64,000 nt of DNA from Amoebophrya sp. A120 (Eukaryota; Sar; Dinophyceae; Syndiniales; Amoebophryaceae). The position numbers and the translations under genes were made by a program. Shown piece after piece: positions 1 to 11,139 of this stretch (the stretch's first letter is position 1; every line of letters begins with the position of its first letter). The notes beneath the pieces are model-generated. The model did no database searches, was not told the origin of the DNA, and was given only the letters and a program-made list of their open reading frames with translations. The stretch lies in contig CAJINV010000001.1 of the NCBI GenBank assembly GCA_905178155.1, forward strand, positions 7,843,599 to 7,907,598. The letters are read 5' to 3'.

Positions 1-529
1 TCTCCACCAGCTCGGTAGAAATGCCCTGAAGAGGCATTTCCGGCTGGGATGCGCTGCGGATGCGTTTTCAATGTGCTTCCGGCTGGGCTTCCTTGCAGCT
101 GGAAACGCACTGCGGCACGACAGCAGAGGCAGTGTCTTTCTCAGTTGATACCGAAAACGCCTGCGCGCCGTCGCGGCAGGTGAACTCTGTGAAAAATGTT
201 CCTTCTAGCGCAAGTTTGCGACGTCACACCCAGCGGGCGAAGCTATTCGAATCTCGTATCTTTCTATACAAAAATTTCTAGCTCTACATTAGCATTTCGA
301 ACGCGTCGTCAGCGCCTAATCGATCCTTGTCTTGCTCTGTTCTTTCGCTCTCGTCTCACGGCCGAGCGCAAGACGAGCCTTGCCTACTTTGCACAGAAAA
401 TCGTAAATTCAGCTTTTTCTTTGTTCTTAAGTTGAGTGTCTAACTATTGTCGGAGTAAAAGTTTTGTTCTTAAGTTGAGTGTTTTGTTCTATCTTCAGCC
501 TTTTCAACGAAATTCAGACGAAGAACTGT
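1..529. other. left edge, no gene assigned
   Basis: No complete gene is visible. The minus strand is open for short stretches (about 60-200) and could be the end of a gene cut by the window edge, but every frame is broken and nothing is recognisable. An 11-base string, ttccggctggg, occurs twice near 38-95. The sequence ttgttcttaagttgagtgt is directly repeated near 421-482, just downstream of the CYB5D1 stop codon. Confidence 0.4.
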
Positions 530-1715
530 TCAGCCCTCGGTCAGATCATCGTTGAAGTAGAGGTGCAGGGTGACGACGTGATCGTCCGGGTCCATGCCGA
601 GATCGAGAAACTCGAGGTCCTGATCCGGAATGCCGTTTTCCACGAGCGTTTTCTTCAGCTCGAGAGGCCGCCCCAGCATTTTCCACGTGTACGACTTCAC
701 GTGAAAATTGTGCACTTCGAGATACCTGTAAAGTGGGTGTGTCGCGAGAACTCGATTTGTAAAATCAGTTTTCTTTGCAGAACATGTGTCTAACGGCAAA
801 CCCAACCAAAAGAATCAACAAATTGACGAGATAGGTACCTCTCTTGTATCTCTTCCAGTGTTTCCTCGCTCGGTACGCACATGAGGACTTTTTGCCTCGA
901 CAACAGGTTCATGACGTAGAACTTGAAGGTCTTCTGCGTCAAAAGCCCAATGCAGTATTTCTCGTCCCTCCACCACGGGGTTTGTATTCCTGTGTAGATA
1001 TGTTTTTGCTTTTGAAAACCCAGCGCGCTTGGCACCGTCACAGGTAGCATCGTGCAAACGTAGCTTAGTAACCTGTATGACAAACACGCACCGTACTAAA
1101 AAATGAATCATGCAACGAACTGCAACAAAATGAAAATACTTGTGTCAAACCCGGGCTCCGGGCTTTCTGGTGGGACGTGCAGAAACCTTCCTTGTGGGCA
1201 GTAGACCTCTCGCTGGTTGGAGACTGTGATGCAAGGTAACAGTTTAAGTTGTGAAATCGAATCTTCGACATAATGTTTTTCCACAACACGCCCGCAGCGC
1301 AACCACAAGAAAGAACTTACATTATGCACGACAAAACGCAAGAAAAGAAAAGCTCTTACATGGGCTTATGTATGTCCTTGGGTCTTTCGTCTCGGCGTCG
1401 AACCAGTGTGTGATATCCGTCCCGGCAGCAGCTTTTATTGGCTCTCTAAGCGGATCTGTAGAAATTAGTATTAGATTTGAGAATCAATAATATCATGCGG
1501 CGAAAAGCGAGTCGCAATGCACCGCGTCAGGTAACTTTATGCACACCCGAAAGAAAAAAACGCTGTCTCCGTCTACCTTCTCGGTATTCGCTGAGCAGCG
1601 TTGAGAGGTCGTACACTTTCCCAAAAATGCTGTGCCAGCCATTGCGCGTCACCTCCTCCTGCGTGTAGAACCGTTTCTTCTTGTACGGCTTTGGCAAATC
1701 CACACTGGACGCCAT
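530..1715 (-). CDS. CYB5D1: cytochrome b5 domain-containing protein 1-like, five exons
   Basis: Exons read on the minus strand are 1715-1577, 1455-1360, 1223-1140, 989-839 and 725-530, giving about 221 residues with every junction in frame. The product aligns end to end with animal CYB5D1 from memory: N-terminal cytochrome-b5-like fold with VYDLSTLLSEY, the heme-ligand-type segment ITHWFD, then PQGRFLHVPP, TPWWRD, and the C-terminal ubiquitin-like part SYTWK...LEENGI-type...LYFNDDLTE. In animals and algae the protein is found in cilia, where it supports signalling and beating (family knowledge). All introns are GT-AG; intron 4 (726-838) has AG|GT at both ends. Start is the ATG at 1715; length matches the family (about 228 in human). 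Confidence 0.9.
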
Positions 1716-2259
1716 GGTTTTCTCTTTCTACTTCAACAAAACCTCAATTTCTATTGCGTTTTTTCGTAACCTAGGAAGTCCTTCAGAATCTGATCTTCAT
1801 CTTGAATATAAGGGAGAAAAAATAGACTCGGCGAAGATCATAGCGCTAGCGATTAGCAGTGCAATCCCGAGGACGAACGAGCGCGATACGATTTCTGTCT
1901 GCTCTCGATCACGAGCGGTGTCCTCCATCTTCTCTCTGAAAGCGATGGTATAATCTCTCATTCACTGCTTCTAACACAGACAAACTACGACAACGTGCAT
2001 CGGAACCAATACGATACGATTCGCGCGTCCGCCATGGTGTTTGTCCCTTCAAATGAACAACCTTTCCGCACGTGAGCGGCTCGCTGCGTGCGACGGTCCG
2101 TGTTGATATGCGTTCGCTGCAAAGAGTATGTTCATGATGCGTAGTGGAGTTACTTATGTGAAGAATCAATTGCGATGCTCAATGTTGAGTAGCTTATGCT
2201 GGCAAGACGTTCTTTCCGTTTAGGGCTCAACATCCACACGAAGAGACCACTCCAGCACC
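1716..2259. other. intergenic, nothing recognised
   Basis: Gap between the start of CYB5D1 and the stop of the next minus-strand gene. Only short uncorroborated open frames occur here; no repeat or RNA gene was recognised. Confidence 0.4.
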
Positions 2260-4654
2260 CTATGGCTCTTCCCACTGGATCCCGGCAAAGTCGCCCCACT
2301 TCAGCCGCAACACCTCATTGACACGATCCTCCAGTGTCGCTGAGCTCTCTTCCGGCGGACTTGCGGCGGTGACCAGATGGTTCGGACGGACGAAAATTTT
2401 CCGCTGCTCCGTGCTTGTCGTGGCCCCGTCGTTGCTCCGTTTCGGAAGAAGCAACAGCAAATCCACGCCCTGTTCACTGGCGACAGACCCCTCGTCGTCG
2501 GATGCGCTGAGAATGACTTCGTCCGTGCGATAAATCACCGCAAACTGGCAGCCATTCGCCGACCCCGCTTTCGTATCGTTCGCGTACGACTTCAGCTGCA
2601 GCACCCAAGTTGGGCAGATCGGGTTCTTCAGATAATCGCCTAATTCCTTCACTTCTTTGGACAAAAATCCGACCAGAGACCGTTTTTGCACGCCGACCAG
2701 CTCTTTGGCGCTGTTGCTGCCGTCGGCGATCGCTTGCAGCTGGTCCTTGCTCATGATTCCCGCGGAAGAAGTGCTGTCTCTGGTCTTGTTTCCATCGAAG
2801 CAAAAAGGCGAGGGAAACCCGGTCAACAGCAGGTTGATCAGGCTTGTCGCCGGGTACCCGCTGCGAAGCGTGAGGCTGTGACTGCTACCGAGCGTCTCCT
2901 GCACTTCGGTAACACCGGCGGTCAGGATCGCGGACAAAACGAGGGTCTCCGTGCCGAAATCGTCGTCGAGAGGGAGAGCGGTTTTGTCCTCTTTTTCAAA
3001 TTTCTTGTAGTACATCGAGTTGACGCAAAACTTCGGCTCCTTGTCTGCTTGCTGCAAGCACAGCCGAGTTGCAGCATGCAGAAGCCGTTCTTCTGCTTCT
3101 TCCTGCTCGCTGCCTGTAGAAGGTTTGTTTTCCAGAAAGGTTTATGTCTTTTTGTTTCATTTTCATGTCGTAAGTACGAGGTCATTGAGACTCGTCAAGA
3201 ACAGTATCTATTGGGGAAATAAAACTTATTAATTTACACTGCTGAAGTTGTTAAGTAACCGCGAAAGTCTTACCACTCAACGCTCCCAGCTCGGTCGGAT
3301 CCCGTTTTTCGGTGTGCAGCAGCCAACAGATGACGAAAGCCTGCAAACAGGCCGCCACTGCGTCCGCACAGGGCGCGACGTGGAACCCATTTTCGATGTT
3401 CAAAGGCACGTCTAGACTCGGGGGGACGTTGTAAATGCTGTAGACCGCAGACGGAACCTTCTCCAAACCGGTGCTGCTTGCAATGTCCTCCGTTGGGGAA
3501 GTTTTGTTCTTCCTCGTCAACCCTGTTGTTGTCCCGCTGGAAATAGTGGACGAGATTGCTGCAGTGTCGGTGCCCGATCTTTCCTTGGGAGAAAACGACA
3601 GCTTCGCGGCGGCTGAATCCGCTAGTCCTGACTTCGTTTTCTTCTCGTCTTTATCCTTTTCACTGATACTGGTCCAACCGCCGGACACGACCGTTTCCTC
3701 CACGTCGTCAACAAGCAAATCGGAAAGTTTCGTGGTCTGTTTCTGGAAGACAGGCGAAGCTTCGAACTCATCATCGAAATCCTCATCATATTCGATGTCT
3801 TCCTCAATCTCGTCGCTGTCGTCCGGGCTCGGCTTCTTCTCGGTCTTTTCATCGGTTGGCTCCTCCGCCCCTGGTGGCCGGAGTATGCTGGGCGCGCCGC
3901 CAAGTGCCTTCTTTCCTGTTGTTGCGGACACATCAACAGCCTCAAGCGATGGCGAATCGAGTACCTCCTTCGACTCGGGCTTATTATCTTCGGGTAGAGC
4001 AGTGCTGTCTGATTGATTTTTTTCCTTTTTACTTTCATCCGCATCTGTCTTTTTCCCACTGTCGCCGCTTGAAACTTCATTGGTCTTGCTTGTTGAAAAA
4101 GTTGCTGGTGCCACTGTGGTTATTTCGGGAGACGGAGAACGACCTTCCTCGGAGAGGGTGGTGGACTCGGAGAAGTTAAACTTTTGCACTGCAGTTTCCT
4201 CAACGTTGGAAGGCTCCTCCTGTGTGTCTTCTGCCGCATCGATTTCAGGTTTGTTCGGCTCAAATGGTTCGACCGCGTCTTCTGTTTTTCCCTCACTCTT
4301 GGACTTGGTCCCGCTGTAGTTCTTCGTCTTGTCATTGTTTGGCTGTGCGTCGTCCTTTGCATCAACTTCTTCCTCCGAAGACGAGTGGACTTTGTCGCAC
4401 AGGCGTTGCAACAGACCGCAAACCTGATCCTTGTTCTTCGAAATCAGGAACTTGTCGTTTTTCCGCCGGAGAAACCGCTCCAGCGCCGAAACGCTCCCTC
4501 CGCTCTGGGCCCGGAGCAGTGCTGTTTTCGGGATCTCGATGCAGTAGTGATGAAGTGCATCGGTCGTCTTGGTTCGGTACTCAACGACCAGCGCCGGTGG
4601 TTGGTAGCGCAGAGCGAAACGCAAGGGCTCGATGTCCGCATCGGATTGGGGCAT
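2260..4654 (-). CDS. CEP19-like / MINDY deubiquitinase fusion protein, two exons
   Basis: Exons 4654-3274 and 3113-2260 join in frame (GAGTG|GTAAGA ... CTACAG|GCAGCG) to give about 744 residues. The N-terminus (residues 10-90) looks like centrosomal protein CEP19: LRYQPPALVVEY followed by the short helical region, and an acidic DEDFDDEFE motif near residue 290 as in CEP19-type tails. A Ser/Glu/Asp-rich linker of about 300 residues follows. The C-terminal 300 residues resemble the MINDY-3/4 (FAM188) Lys48-ubiquitin hydrolases: APCADAVAACLQAFVICWLL carries the candidate catalytic cysteine, then SLINLLLTG, VGFLSKEVKELGDYLKNPICPTWVLQ, and a C-terminal RLKWGDFAGIQWE. The typical histidine-containing strand (ESHFSV in relatives) appears as GCQFAVIY, so the catalytic His may be lost. 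Role inferred: ubiquitin editing at a basal body or centrosome. Confidence 0.75.
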
Positions 4655-5144
4655 TGTGATTTTTCGATTTTAGCGGTATTGGGGACAAAAGACACACAGG
4701 GGACAAAAGACAAACATCACATAAGTACTCAGCTATACGGCAAATCGACAGGGGAAAACGAATCTCTCTGAGAGGCGGGGGCTGTGAGTTCCTTGGGTTT
4801 ATTTTCCTCCGTCATCCCGGAGAAAAAAAGCACAGCGGGTTTTCGCAACCAACAAGCAGCTTTATTTTTCTCCGTCTCTCTTCACGACATGTCTCTCGTC
4901 CCGAAGTTGTCTTCCCCCAGAAGCAGAACACTTGACTACTTGGAGATTGAACCAATACTATGTAACGCGCAGAAAATGGCACTGGTGATGACTATGCTCA
5001 TCAAGCAGGACGAGTGTTTTTTCGTTTCATGGCGCTTCACCGGTTCGCTTCTGAGCGCACTCCACGACAAGACGGCCCTTCTATTTTTCGCCTCGCCGCT
5101 GTGTCTTAGTAACACCATTTGTGAAAACAAACACGACAGATACT
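4655..5144. other. intergenic with a short direct repeat
   Basis: Upstream of the CEP19-MINDY start the string ggggacaaaagac occurs twice in tandem (about 4680-4710). Nothing else was recognised up to the stop codon of the next gene. Confidence 0.4.
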
Positions 5145-7781
5145 CTACCATTCGTCTTCGCTGGAATCGTCACGCGCCCTTCTACCCAATTCCAACCAAT
5201 CCACGGCAGGCGCCGGACCCATCAATCGCCTCCATTCCGCACTCCTCTCAAATAATAGGTCCGATTCCCTTCTCTGTCGAGGAGGGTATCTCTTTTGGTA
5301 ATCGTCGCTGTCCAGAGACGCGTCTGACGTTGTACAACCAGGATCGCTCTCGTCAGCATTGTTTTTGTTCTTCCCAAGCCGCCCCCTGAAGTACTCTCCA
5401 AGAGAACGAAAGTTAAACACAGGCTTCTTCCTGCAAACGCGGTTTTCAAACGTAGTTGCGATTCCTTCTTCATGCACGCGGCGCGGAAAGTGTTTACTGG
5501 TTAACGACAAGTTACTGTCGGAGTCTGCTTCGTAGTACTCGTAGTACTTCTCAGGATCACTTTCGTTCTGATCCTCGAGAGGAGTCTTTGTCTCGGGACG
5601 CACCTTCGTCGGATTAACCGCAACAAGCTGAATTGTAATGGGGTCGTCCATCGTGGCGCCGCACAGCTCTCGATTTTTTGCCCTATCCCGCAACATCAAA
5701 GTACACACGTCCAGCCACGGCATGGATCCAAGACGGCGCAACTCCAGTTGTACCAACTCTGGGTCGTGGCAGTCGAGCACAAATCCAACGCGTTTGAAAG
5801 AGATTCTCCCCGTGGTGCGCCCGGTCACATTGGGACGGACCAACTCGTAGTTAACATCCGGGAAAACCGCGGGTAACCAGGAAAAAATGTCTCCAAACGA
5901 CTTCATGACGCTGCGAAACGCGTCTGTCTCCGATACTTCGAAAACAAACCGACGCAACCGCCTCAGATCCGCGATAAACTCCCTCGCTTCCTCGTTCGTG
6001 TCGAAGAAAGCTTGAACACGCGATGACTGGTGCTCCACACGACCTTTGCGCGCAGCAGTATGCGCACAGCGGTACTGCTTCGGATAGTCGATGCAGACCT
6101 CAGCCCTGTGACAAGCAGGAGCATCGCCCGTTTTTTGCGTCGCTTCGACAAGAGACACCTGCACTTTCCGGCCGCGCATGTCTTCAGCAGAAGGACTTTC
6201 ACCGGGCCAAAAGACCGGGTAGTCAAAAAATCTCAAGCGGACCAAAGCACCCGTCTTTTGCTTCAATTCTTCTTCTCGAGTTCCATCCCCAGTGTCTTTG
6301 CCATCTTCCCAGGCTGCAATTCTTCCACGGTCCATGAGACCCACATAGGGCATTAGGTCACCAGTGAATGGGCAGGCCATAAACCCGCACGAGTACTCAT
6401 TCCAATCTTCAGAGTGCGGCCTGTCCTTGGTGGCAAAAATTCGATGCTTCTTGCCGAAAACGAAGCCAAGAGTGCACCTCGCGCTCATAGCCTGTTGAAG
6501 TTCCGCAAAGCATTCCTTACCCTCCTCAACGCGGGTATAGGAAAGAAGTTGCCCACGGTCGAAAGTGCCGCGCGGAAGAATTTCAGGGAAGGAAGTTTCC
6601 AATTTCGGACCGGCATGATCTCGGGCGAAGAGCGCCATGCTCCGGACTGCTTCACGAAAGATGGCGGCTCGGAGAACCTCTTGCGCGCGCAGCTCTCCAA
6701 GTTCCCAGCCGGCCTCGCCAGTTACGTGAAATCGCTTGTAGCCAAGCGGATCGTGGTCTTTAGAGCGAAGGCGGTAGGCATCAAAAACTTTCTTGTCTTG
6801 CGAGGGACTCTTCAAAAAGCCCGACTCGCCACTGGTGATGCAATCGTTGGCCATATTCCGGATTTCGAACTTTACGGCTCGCTCCGCCACCGTGGGAATA
6901 TTCGTCAGCCTCTGGAAGGCTTTGTCCATCTCGAGGGAATAGGCAGCGGCCTCCGCATGTGAAAGCTCCGACACCCTGAACGGTGCAGTGGTGACGGTGT
7001 CCATGTGAGTCGCAAGCACAGCACGCTGAGCAAACCGGTTTTCCCAAACTTGCTTCCTCTCATCGAAGAGCTGTCGCCGCAGCTGCAACCACTCTAATTG
7101 GTACAGCAAATCCGCAGGAGGCTGCGCAACACCACTACCCTCACTCACACTCGCCACGCTTTTCGCCTTTTCCTTGTCCTCGTCATCTGATGTGCAACCT
7201 GACCCGTTCTTGCTGGATACTTCGTCACTTTCCGTTGAGCCTTCCGCTTCATCATCCTCCGCAGCACCGTCGCTTTCCTGTTTTCCGCCAACATCTGAAC
7301 CGCCCTTCACCTTACACTTGTTCGTCGAGACAGCTACGTTTTCGTCGTCGTTCATCTGCACTTCGTGGTCACATGCAGCATCTTCTCCGTCGAGGTTTTC
7401 GTGTTCCGCAGTGGCAAGAGCGTCGTTCAGTCTAACTGTGCCAAAGTCGATGTCCTCGCGCAAGCCATCACTATCCAGCACCTTGCATTCGGATAGGATA
7501 CAGATTTCTTCGCCCTTCTCCAATCGACGCACCTGCTCGGTCGATACAACATTGTTATCTTGCGAAGTGCGCACTGTCTGGTGAGCTCTGAAGAACTCCT
7601 GGGAAAAACACTTTCCTGGGCACAGTTCCGCAAATTGGCTCTTTCGCACAATCAGCGCTGGCTCGTCCATGGTGAACCTTTTCAGCGGGTTTAACGTGAC
7701 CCTGTGCTGGTCGATTTCGTCGGGTGACAGCTCCTCGGGCATCATTGGCCCCTCGTGGTGCCGGGAAAACAGCCGATACAT
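5145..7781 (-). CDS. large hypothetical protein, single exon
   Basis: One open frame of about 878 residues from the ATG at 7781. The frame stays open upstream to 7904 but without an ATG, and a pyrimidine-rich run ending in CTAGCAG lies just before 7781, so a (trans-)splice acceptor right before this start is likely. The protein has an N-terminal globular part, an acidic Asp/Glu/Ser-rich stretch (roughly residues 130-220), a long central region with many aromatic and charged residues (for example YTRVEEGKECFAELQQAMSA), and a basic C-terminus ending in DDSSEDEW. No transmembrane segment is evident once the start is moved downstream. I do not recognise the family. Confidence 0.75.
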   Translation of the reverse strand: MYRLFSRHHEGPMMPEELSPDEIDQHRVTLNPLKRFTMDEPALIVRKSQFAELCPGKCFSQEFFRAHQTVRTSQDNNVVSTEQVRRLEKGEEICILSECKVLDSDGLREDIDFGTVRLNDALATAEHENLDGEDAACDHEVQMNDDENVAVSTNKCKVKGGSDVGGKQESDGAAEDDEAEGSTESDEVSSKNGSGCTSDDEDKEKAKSVASVSEGSGVAQPPADLLYQLEWLQLRRQLFDERKQVWENRFAQRAVLATHMDTVTTAPFRVSELSHAEAAAYSLEMDKAFQRLTNIPTVAERAVKFEIRNMANDCITSGESGFLKSPSQDKKVFDAYRLRSKDHDPLGYKRFHVTGEAGWELGELRAQEVLRAAIFREAVRSMALFARDHAGPKLETSFPEILPRGTFDRGQLLSYTRVEEGKECFAELQQAMSARCTLGFVFGKKHRIFATKDRPHSEDWNEYSCGFMACPFTGDLMPYVGLMDRGRIAAWEDGKDTGDGTREEELKQKTGALVRLRFFDYPVFWPGESPSAEDMRGRKVQVSLVEATQKTGDAPACHRAEVCIDYPKQYRCAHTAARKGRVEHQSSRVQAFFDTNEEAREFIADLRRLRRFVFEVSETDAFRSVMKSFGDIFSWLPAVFPDVNYELVRPNVTGRTTGRISFKRVGFVLDCHDPELVQLELRRLGSMPWLDVCTLMLRDRAKNRELCGATMDDPITIQLVAVNPTKVRPETKTPLEDQNESDPEKYYEYYEADSDSNLSLTSKHFPRRVHEEGIATTFENRVCRKKPVFNFRSLGEYFRGRLGKNKNNADESDPGCTTSDASLDSDDYQKRYPPRQRRESDLLFERSAEWRRLMGPAPAVDWLELGRRARDDSSEDEW

Positions 7782-8457
7782 CGTTCGTGGAAGCTCCCTG
7801 CTAGTACCAGTATCAACAAAGGTCAAGGCAAGGAAGTATATATAATATGGGAGTAGTTGGAATCTGACTACGTATTCTCTTTGATTTACGTCTGATACTT
7901 TCACTTTTCAGAGTGAAGGAAAAAACCTCGATGTCGGGATTTGCGGATACGTGAGTGAGCAACTATCAAGTACGTTGTGTGAGCACGAGGATGAAAGTAG
8001 TGATAGTAAATGTCAAGTTCTCCTCGTTGTACTTACAGTAACCATTGTAACAAAGTTCCAAGTAGTATCAATCAACCGCTGCGCTTACCTCTTCTAAAAG
8101 AAAACTTATAGACAGACGCGGAACGATCCAATGTAATACCAGACATCTCCTTCGCGTTCCGGCACAACGCATTCATGAACCGTCGAATATGATCTTCGTC
8201 ATGATCTTTTCTGCAACGCAAGCTAGAACATCGCTTCTTGATCGACCAATGGGGTCGGACCCTGCGCTCTGTCTCTGTGTCTGTCTGCAACAAGACCGGC
8301 AAAAACTGAGCGTGGAACTCAACTGTATGAACACCGTCGCATTGCCGACAGTCGTGCCTGCATCCGCCTGTGGCGGCTGCCAGCGGCAGCGTGGAAGGTT
8401 AGATATGGTTATGGATCTTCCTGCGTGAATGACAATTTTCCGCACTGAAGCGAGGGC
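7782..8457. other. intergenic, nothing recognised
   Basis: AT-rich spacer with a few short open frames on both strands (longest about 90 codons, 8173-8445 minus). Composition and lack of splice context give no support for a gene. Confidence 0.4.
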
Positions 8458-10440
8458 TTAAGACGACCACTTCGCAGTCCAAGACGCGATGGAACTTTGC
8501 CAGCTCTTGCTACTGCTACTCTCCTTCTTTTCCCGCTTGCCACCACTTTTTGCCGAACTTCCACTACCTCTTCGATAGTTCAGCACAGCATCAGCATGCT
8601 GTTGCGATGAACCAACATCGCCTGCGTTAGTTGAGTGTTTCTTGTGTCTCACCCCCATCGGCGATATCTGTTCCGCGTCGTCTTCTGCGATCGTCTGTAA
8701 CTTTGTTGCATCGTCGACCCCGCCGCGCTGCAGGGCGCGCTCGATCGCCGCGGCATAGCTCGAATCCAGCTGGCTTTTCCTTGCGTTCTCTTCCTGTTCG
8801 GCCTCGTTTCCTCCTGTTCCGTTGCGGAACGCCGCGAGTGCATTCTGGCGCTCGTTGTCGGAAAAGTTGTCTTGATTCGACATCAAACCTAGCCCGCCGA
8901 AGCCGGAGGAACTGGAGGAGGAAGGTCCGCTATTGCTTCCAAAGAAATTGGCGTTGAAAAGTGCTGACCCAGACTCTTCCCTTGGGGCAAACGGATTGTC
9001 CAAAACCGGATCTCCCACGTCACCGAGCAATTGGACCGACGCGTAGCTGTCGTAAGACGAGGACGAGGCTGCTGCTGTTGCAGGAACGGCAGGAGCTGCT
9101 CCGTAAGGATCGAGGGAAAAGCCCATCGAGAAACTAGTGCTCGAGCTGTTGTACAAATCGCTGGAGAAAGATGTTGCCGTCGTGCCACTGCTGCTGTAAA
9201 AGTTCTTCAGGTACGCGTCTGCGGAGGAAACGAAGTCCGGCGTCTCCGATGTCCCCGCGGGCTGTGAAAGAGAGGAAAACGGATCTGCATTTAACACTCC
9301 GTCAGCTCCTGTTTGCGGATTCTGGTGCTCGTCCGGATACAGTTCGCGCTCGTATTTCGTGCTGGTCGTGGACGACATCCAAATATTTCGCACCGGATCC
9401 TTCGAGGGACTGTACTCCGGGCTAATCGACTCGTGGTCGCCGATGGCGCTGTGCAGCGGCTTGCTGGCCGACCGCGGGGCGCCGGAGGAGTCCGCTAGTT
9501 CGCTCGGCACCGCGTCCGAAACCGGCGGCAACGCGGACAGCACGCGCGCATGGGTTTTGCTCGGCGGTCGTGCGGGAGCCGTGCCAGTGCTCGGGGGCTG
9601 CGGGGTTCTGGGTTCTGCGTCTGCGCTGGTGCCCAAAATCCACTGTGGCAGCCAGGCACTCTGGTCGCCGAGTGCGGTGCGCAGCGTGCCCTGTATCTGC
9701 TCGGCGTACGGCGCGAAAGCAGAAGCAGACGAGGCTCTTGGTCTGCTGGTTCCCGCGGTGCTCGACGAACTGCTGGAAGTAGACGCCTGCATTCGGAGAT
9801 CTACTTCCGCCGCGTTGCCACTCACACCACCTCTTGGCGTGGCTGTTGAGGCCCAGGCCGAGGAAGAAGCAGATCCTGATTCCGCGGAGCTTTTCTTCTG
9901 TCCGCCAGAATAAACACCATTTGGCTCTTCCTCGCTCGTGGGTCCTCGGCTGGAGGATGCGGTTGTGCTCCCGTCCGCCGCTGCGACTTTCCCAAAAATA
10001 CGCTCCGCCAGTGCGCGCCCGGCAAACTCAGCACCCGGTGCGGAAGGGGCTGGTAGGAGTTGTGAACTTACTTATTATTTCCCAAGATTTGCACCGATAT
10101 CAGCATTATTCAAAATCGAAACGAAACGAGCCATGCTCTTCTCAAATCCATCATCAAACTGACATACTTACCCGAGCTCGCTGCAGCGACGAATTTCAGC
10201 TCTTTTTTCATCTCGACCGCGTCTTCTGCCGGTGGGGGCGCGCCTTGCTCGCCACACAGCATGCACTTTTGGGTTTTCTGCGAGCAGGGTGGGCAGTACG
10301 CAAAGTCGATGTAATTTGTTTGCAACAGCGTGTTGCACTCCTTGCAACTGACGGTCTTCGCGATTCCCTTCTGTCGCTTGGAACTGTCGTCGTGCCGCGG
10401 GCAAAAATGGGCCCGCTTAGCGTTTTGCTTTCCATACGCC
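8458..10440 (-). CDS. CRIPT-like zinc-ribbon protein with long disordered tail
   Basis: Exon 10440-10172 and exon 10049-8458 join in frame (AGCTCGG|GTAAGT ... CTACCAG|CCCC). The first exon encodes SCKECNTLLQTNYIDFAYCPPCSQKTQKCMLCGE, four CxxC pairs in the arrangement of the CRIPT (cysteine-rich PDZ-binding protein) zinc ribbon. The second exon encodes about 520 residues rich in Ser, Ala, Gly and Pro, ending in a Ser/Lys-rich tail; repeated NPF- and DPF/DPY-like triplets (ADPFSSL, LDPYG, DNPFAP) suggest endocytic or scaffold binding but prove nothing. There is no in-frame ATG before the zinc ribbon; the reading frame enters through an acceptor near 10441. It may therefore be the continuation of the chorein gene immediately upstream. 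Confidence 0.6.
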
Positions 10441-10621
10441 CTGATAAGTTTCGTGACGAAGGCCAAATCAAAGGGGGTTCAACGTAGGGAAAGCAGCATG
10501 CGCAAGAACTCACTGCACACGCGAGGACACCATGCATCCAAAAAATTACGCAGTCCCTATACTATTTCTCGTAGAGCGTGAGCGTGTGGAAACAACAATG
10601 AAGCAAAAGCTTTCTCTTTAC

Positions 10622-11139
10622 GAGGTACAAGATCTTTTCCTTCTCCGCAGCCTCTTTTTTGGCTGCTTCGTCGTCTGACGGCTGATTGCTGACGCCCATG
10701 GCATTTTTCATCACCTTCATGGCATCCAACCCGATTTCGAATGAGAGCTTTTCCAGCTCGAAACTGACCGTCCCCAGCCAGTTGACTTGGATACGGAGGT
10801 CCCCGAGTTTGCCTGGTGACGAGACAGTGTTATTTGTTTGGACAGCACTGATTACTTGTTCTAGGTGTAGTAGGAAGGGCACTTCTTTAGTACGATACGT
10901 GCAAGAACAAACTCCTCGCATGACAAACCTGCAGACCACACAGGTCAAGATCAAGATGTAGAAGTTGTTGTACCATCTTTGAAATAGAGCGGCGATTGAC
11001 ATTCCTGAAGGTCCTCGTTGATCTGGTCCACCTTTAGCGTCAGATTTTTGAATTCCCCGGGCGCAGCCTTCTCCAATCCAGTCACGTATTCCCCTATCCA
11101 CTCCTTCAGGACGTACTTTAGCACGTCCGACGCCATCAT
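10622..11139 (-). CDS. chorein N-terminal (VPS13-like) domain protein, 5' exons
   Basis: Exon 11139-10974 and exon 10812-10622 join in frame (GATG|GTACAA ... CACCAG|GCAAAC). The product begins MMASDVLKYVLKEWIGEYV and continues ...NLTLKVDQINEDLQ, then KDGKLGDLRIQVNWL and SFELEKLSFEIGL, the pattern of the chorein_N domain of VPS13/ATG2 lipid-transfer proteins. It ends in an Asp/Glu/Lys-rich helix after SNQPSDDEAAKKEAAEKEK and a donor-like CTC|GTAAAG at 10622. True VPS13 proteins are thousands of residues long, so this is either a short chorein protein or the front of a gene that runs on into the zinc-ribbon exon at 10440; the phase of that junction does not resolve with a plain GT-AG intron. 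Confidence 0.6.
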
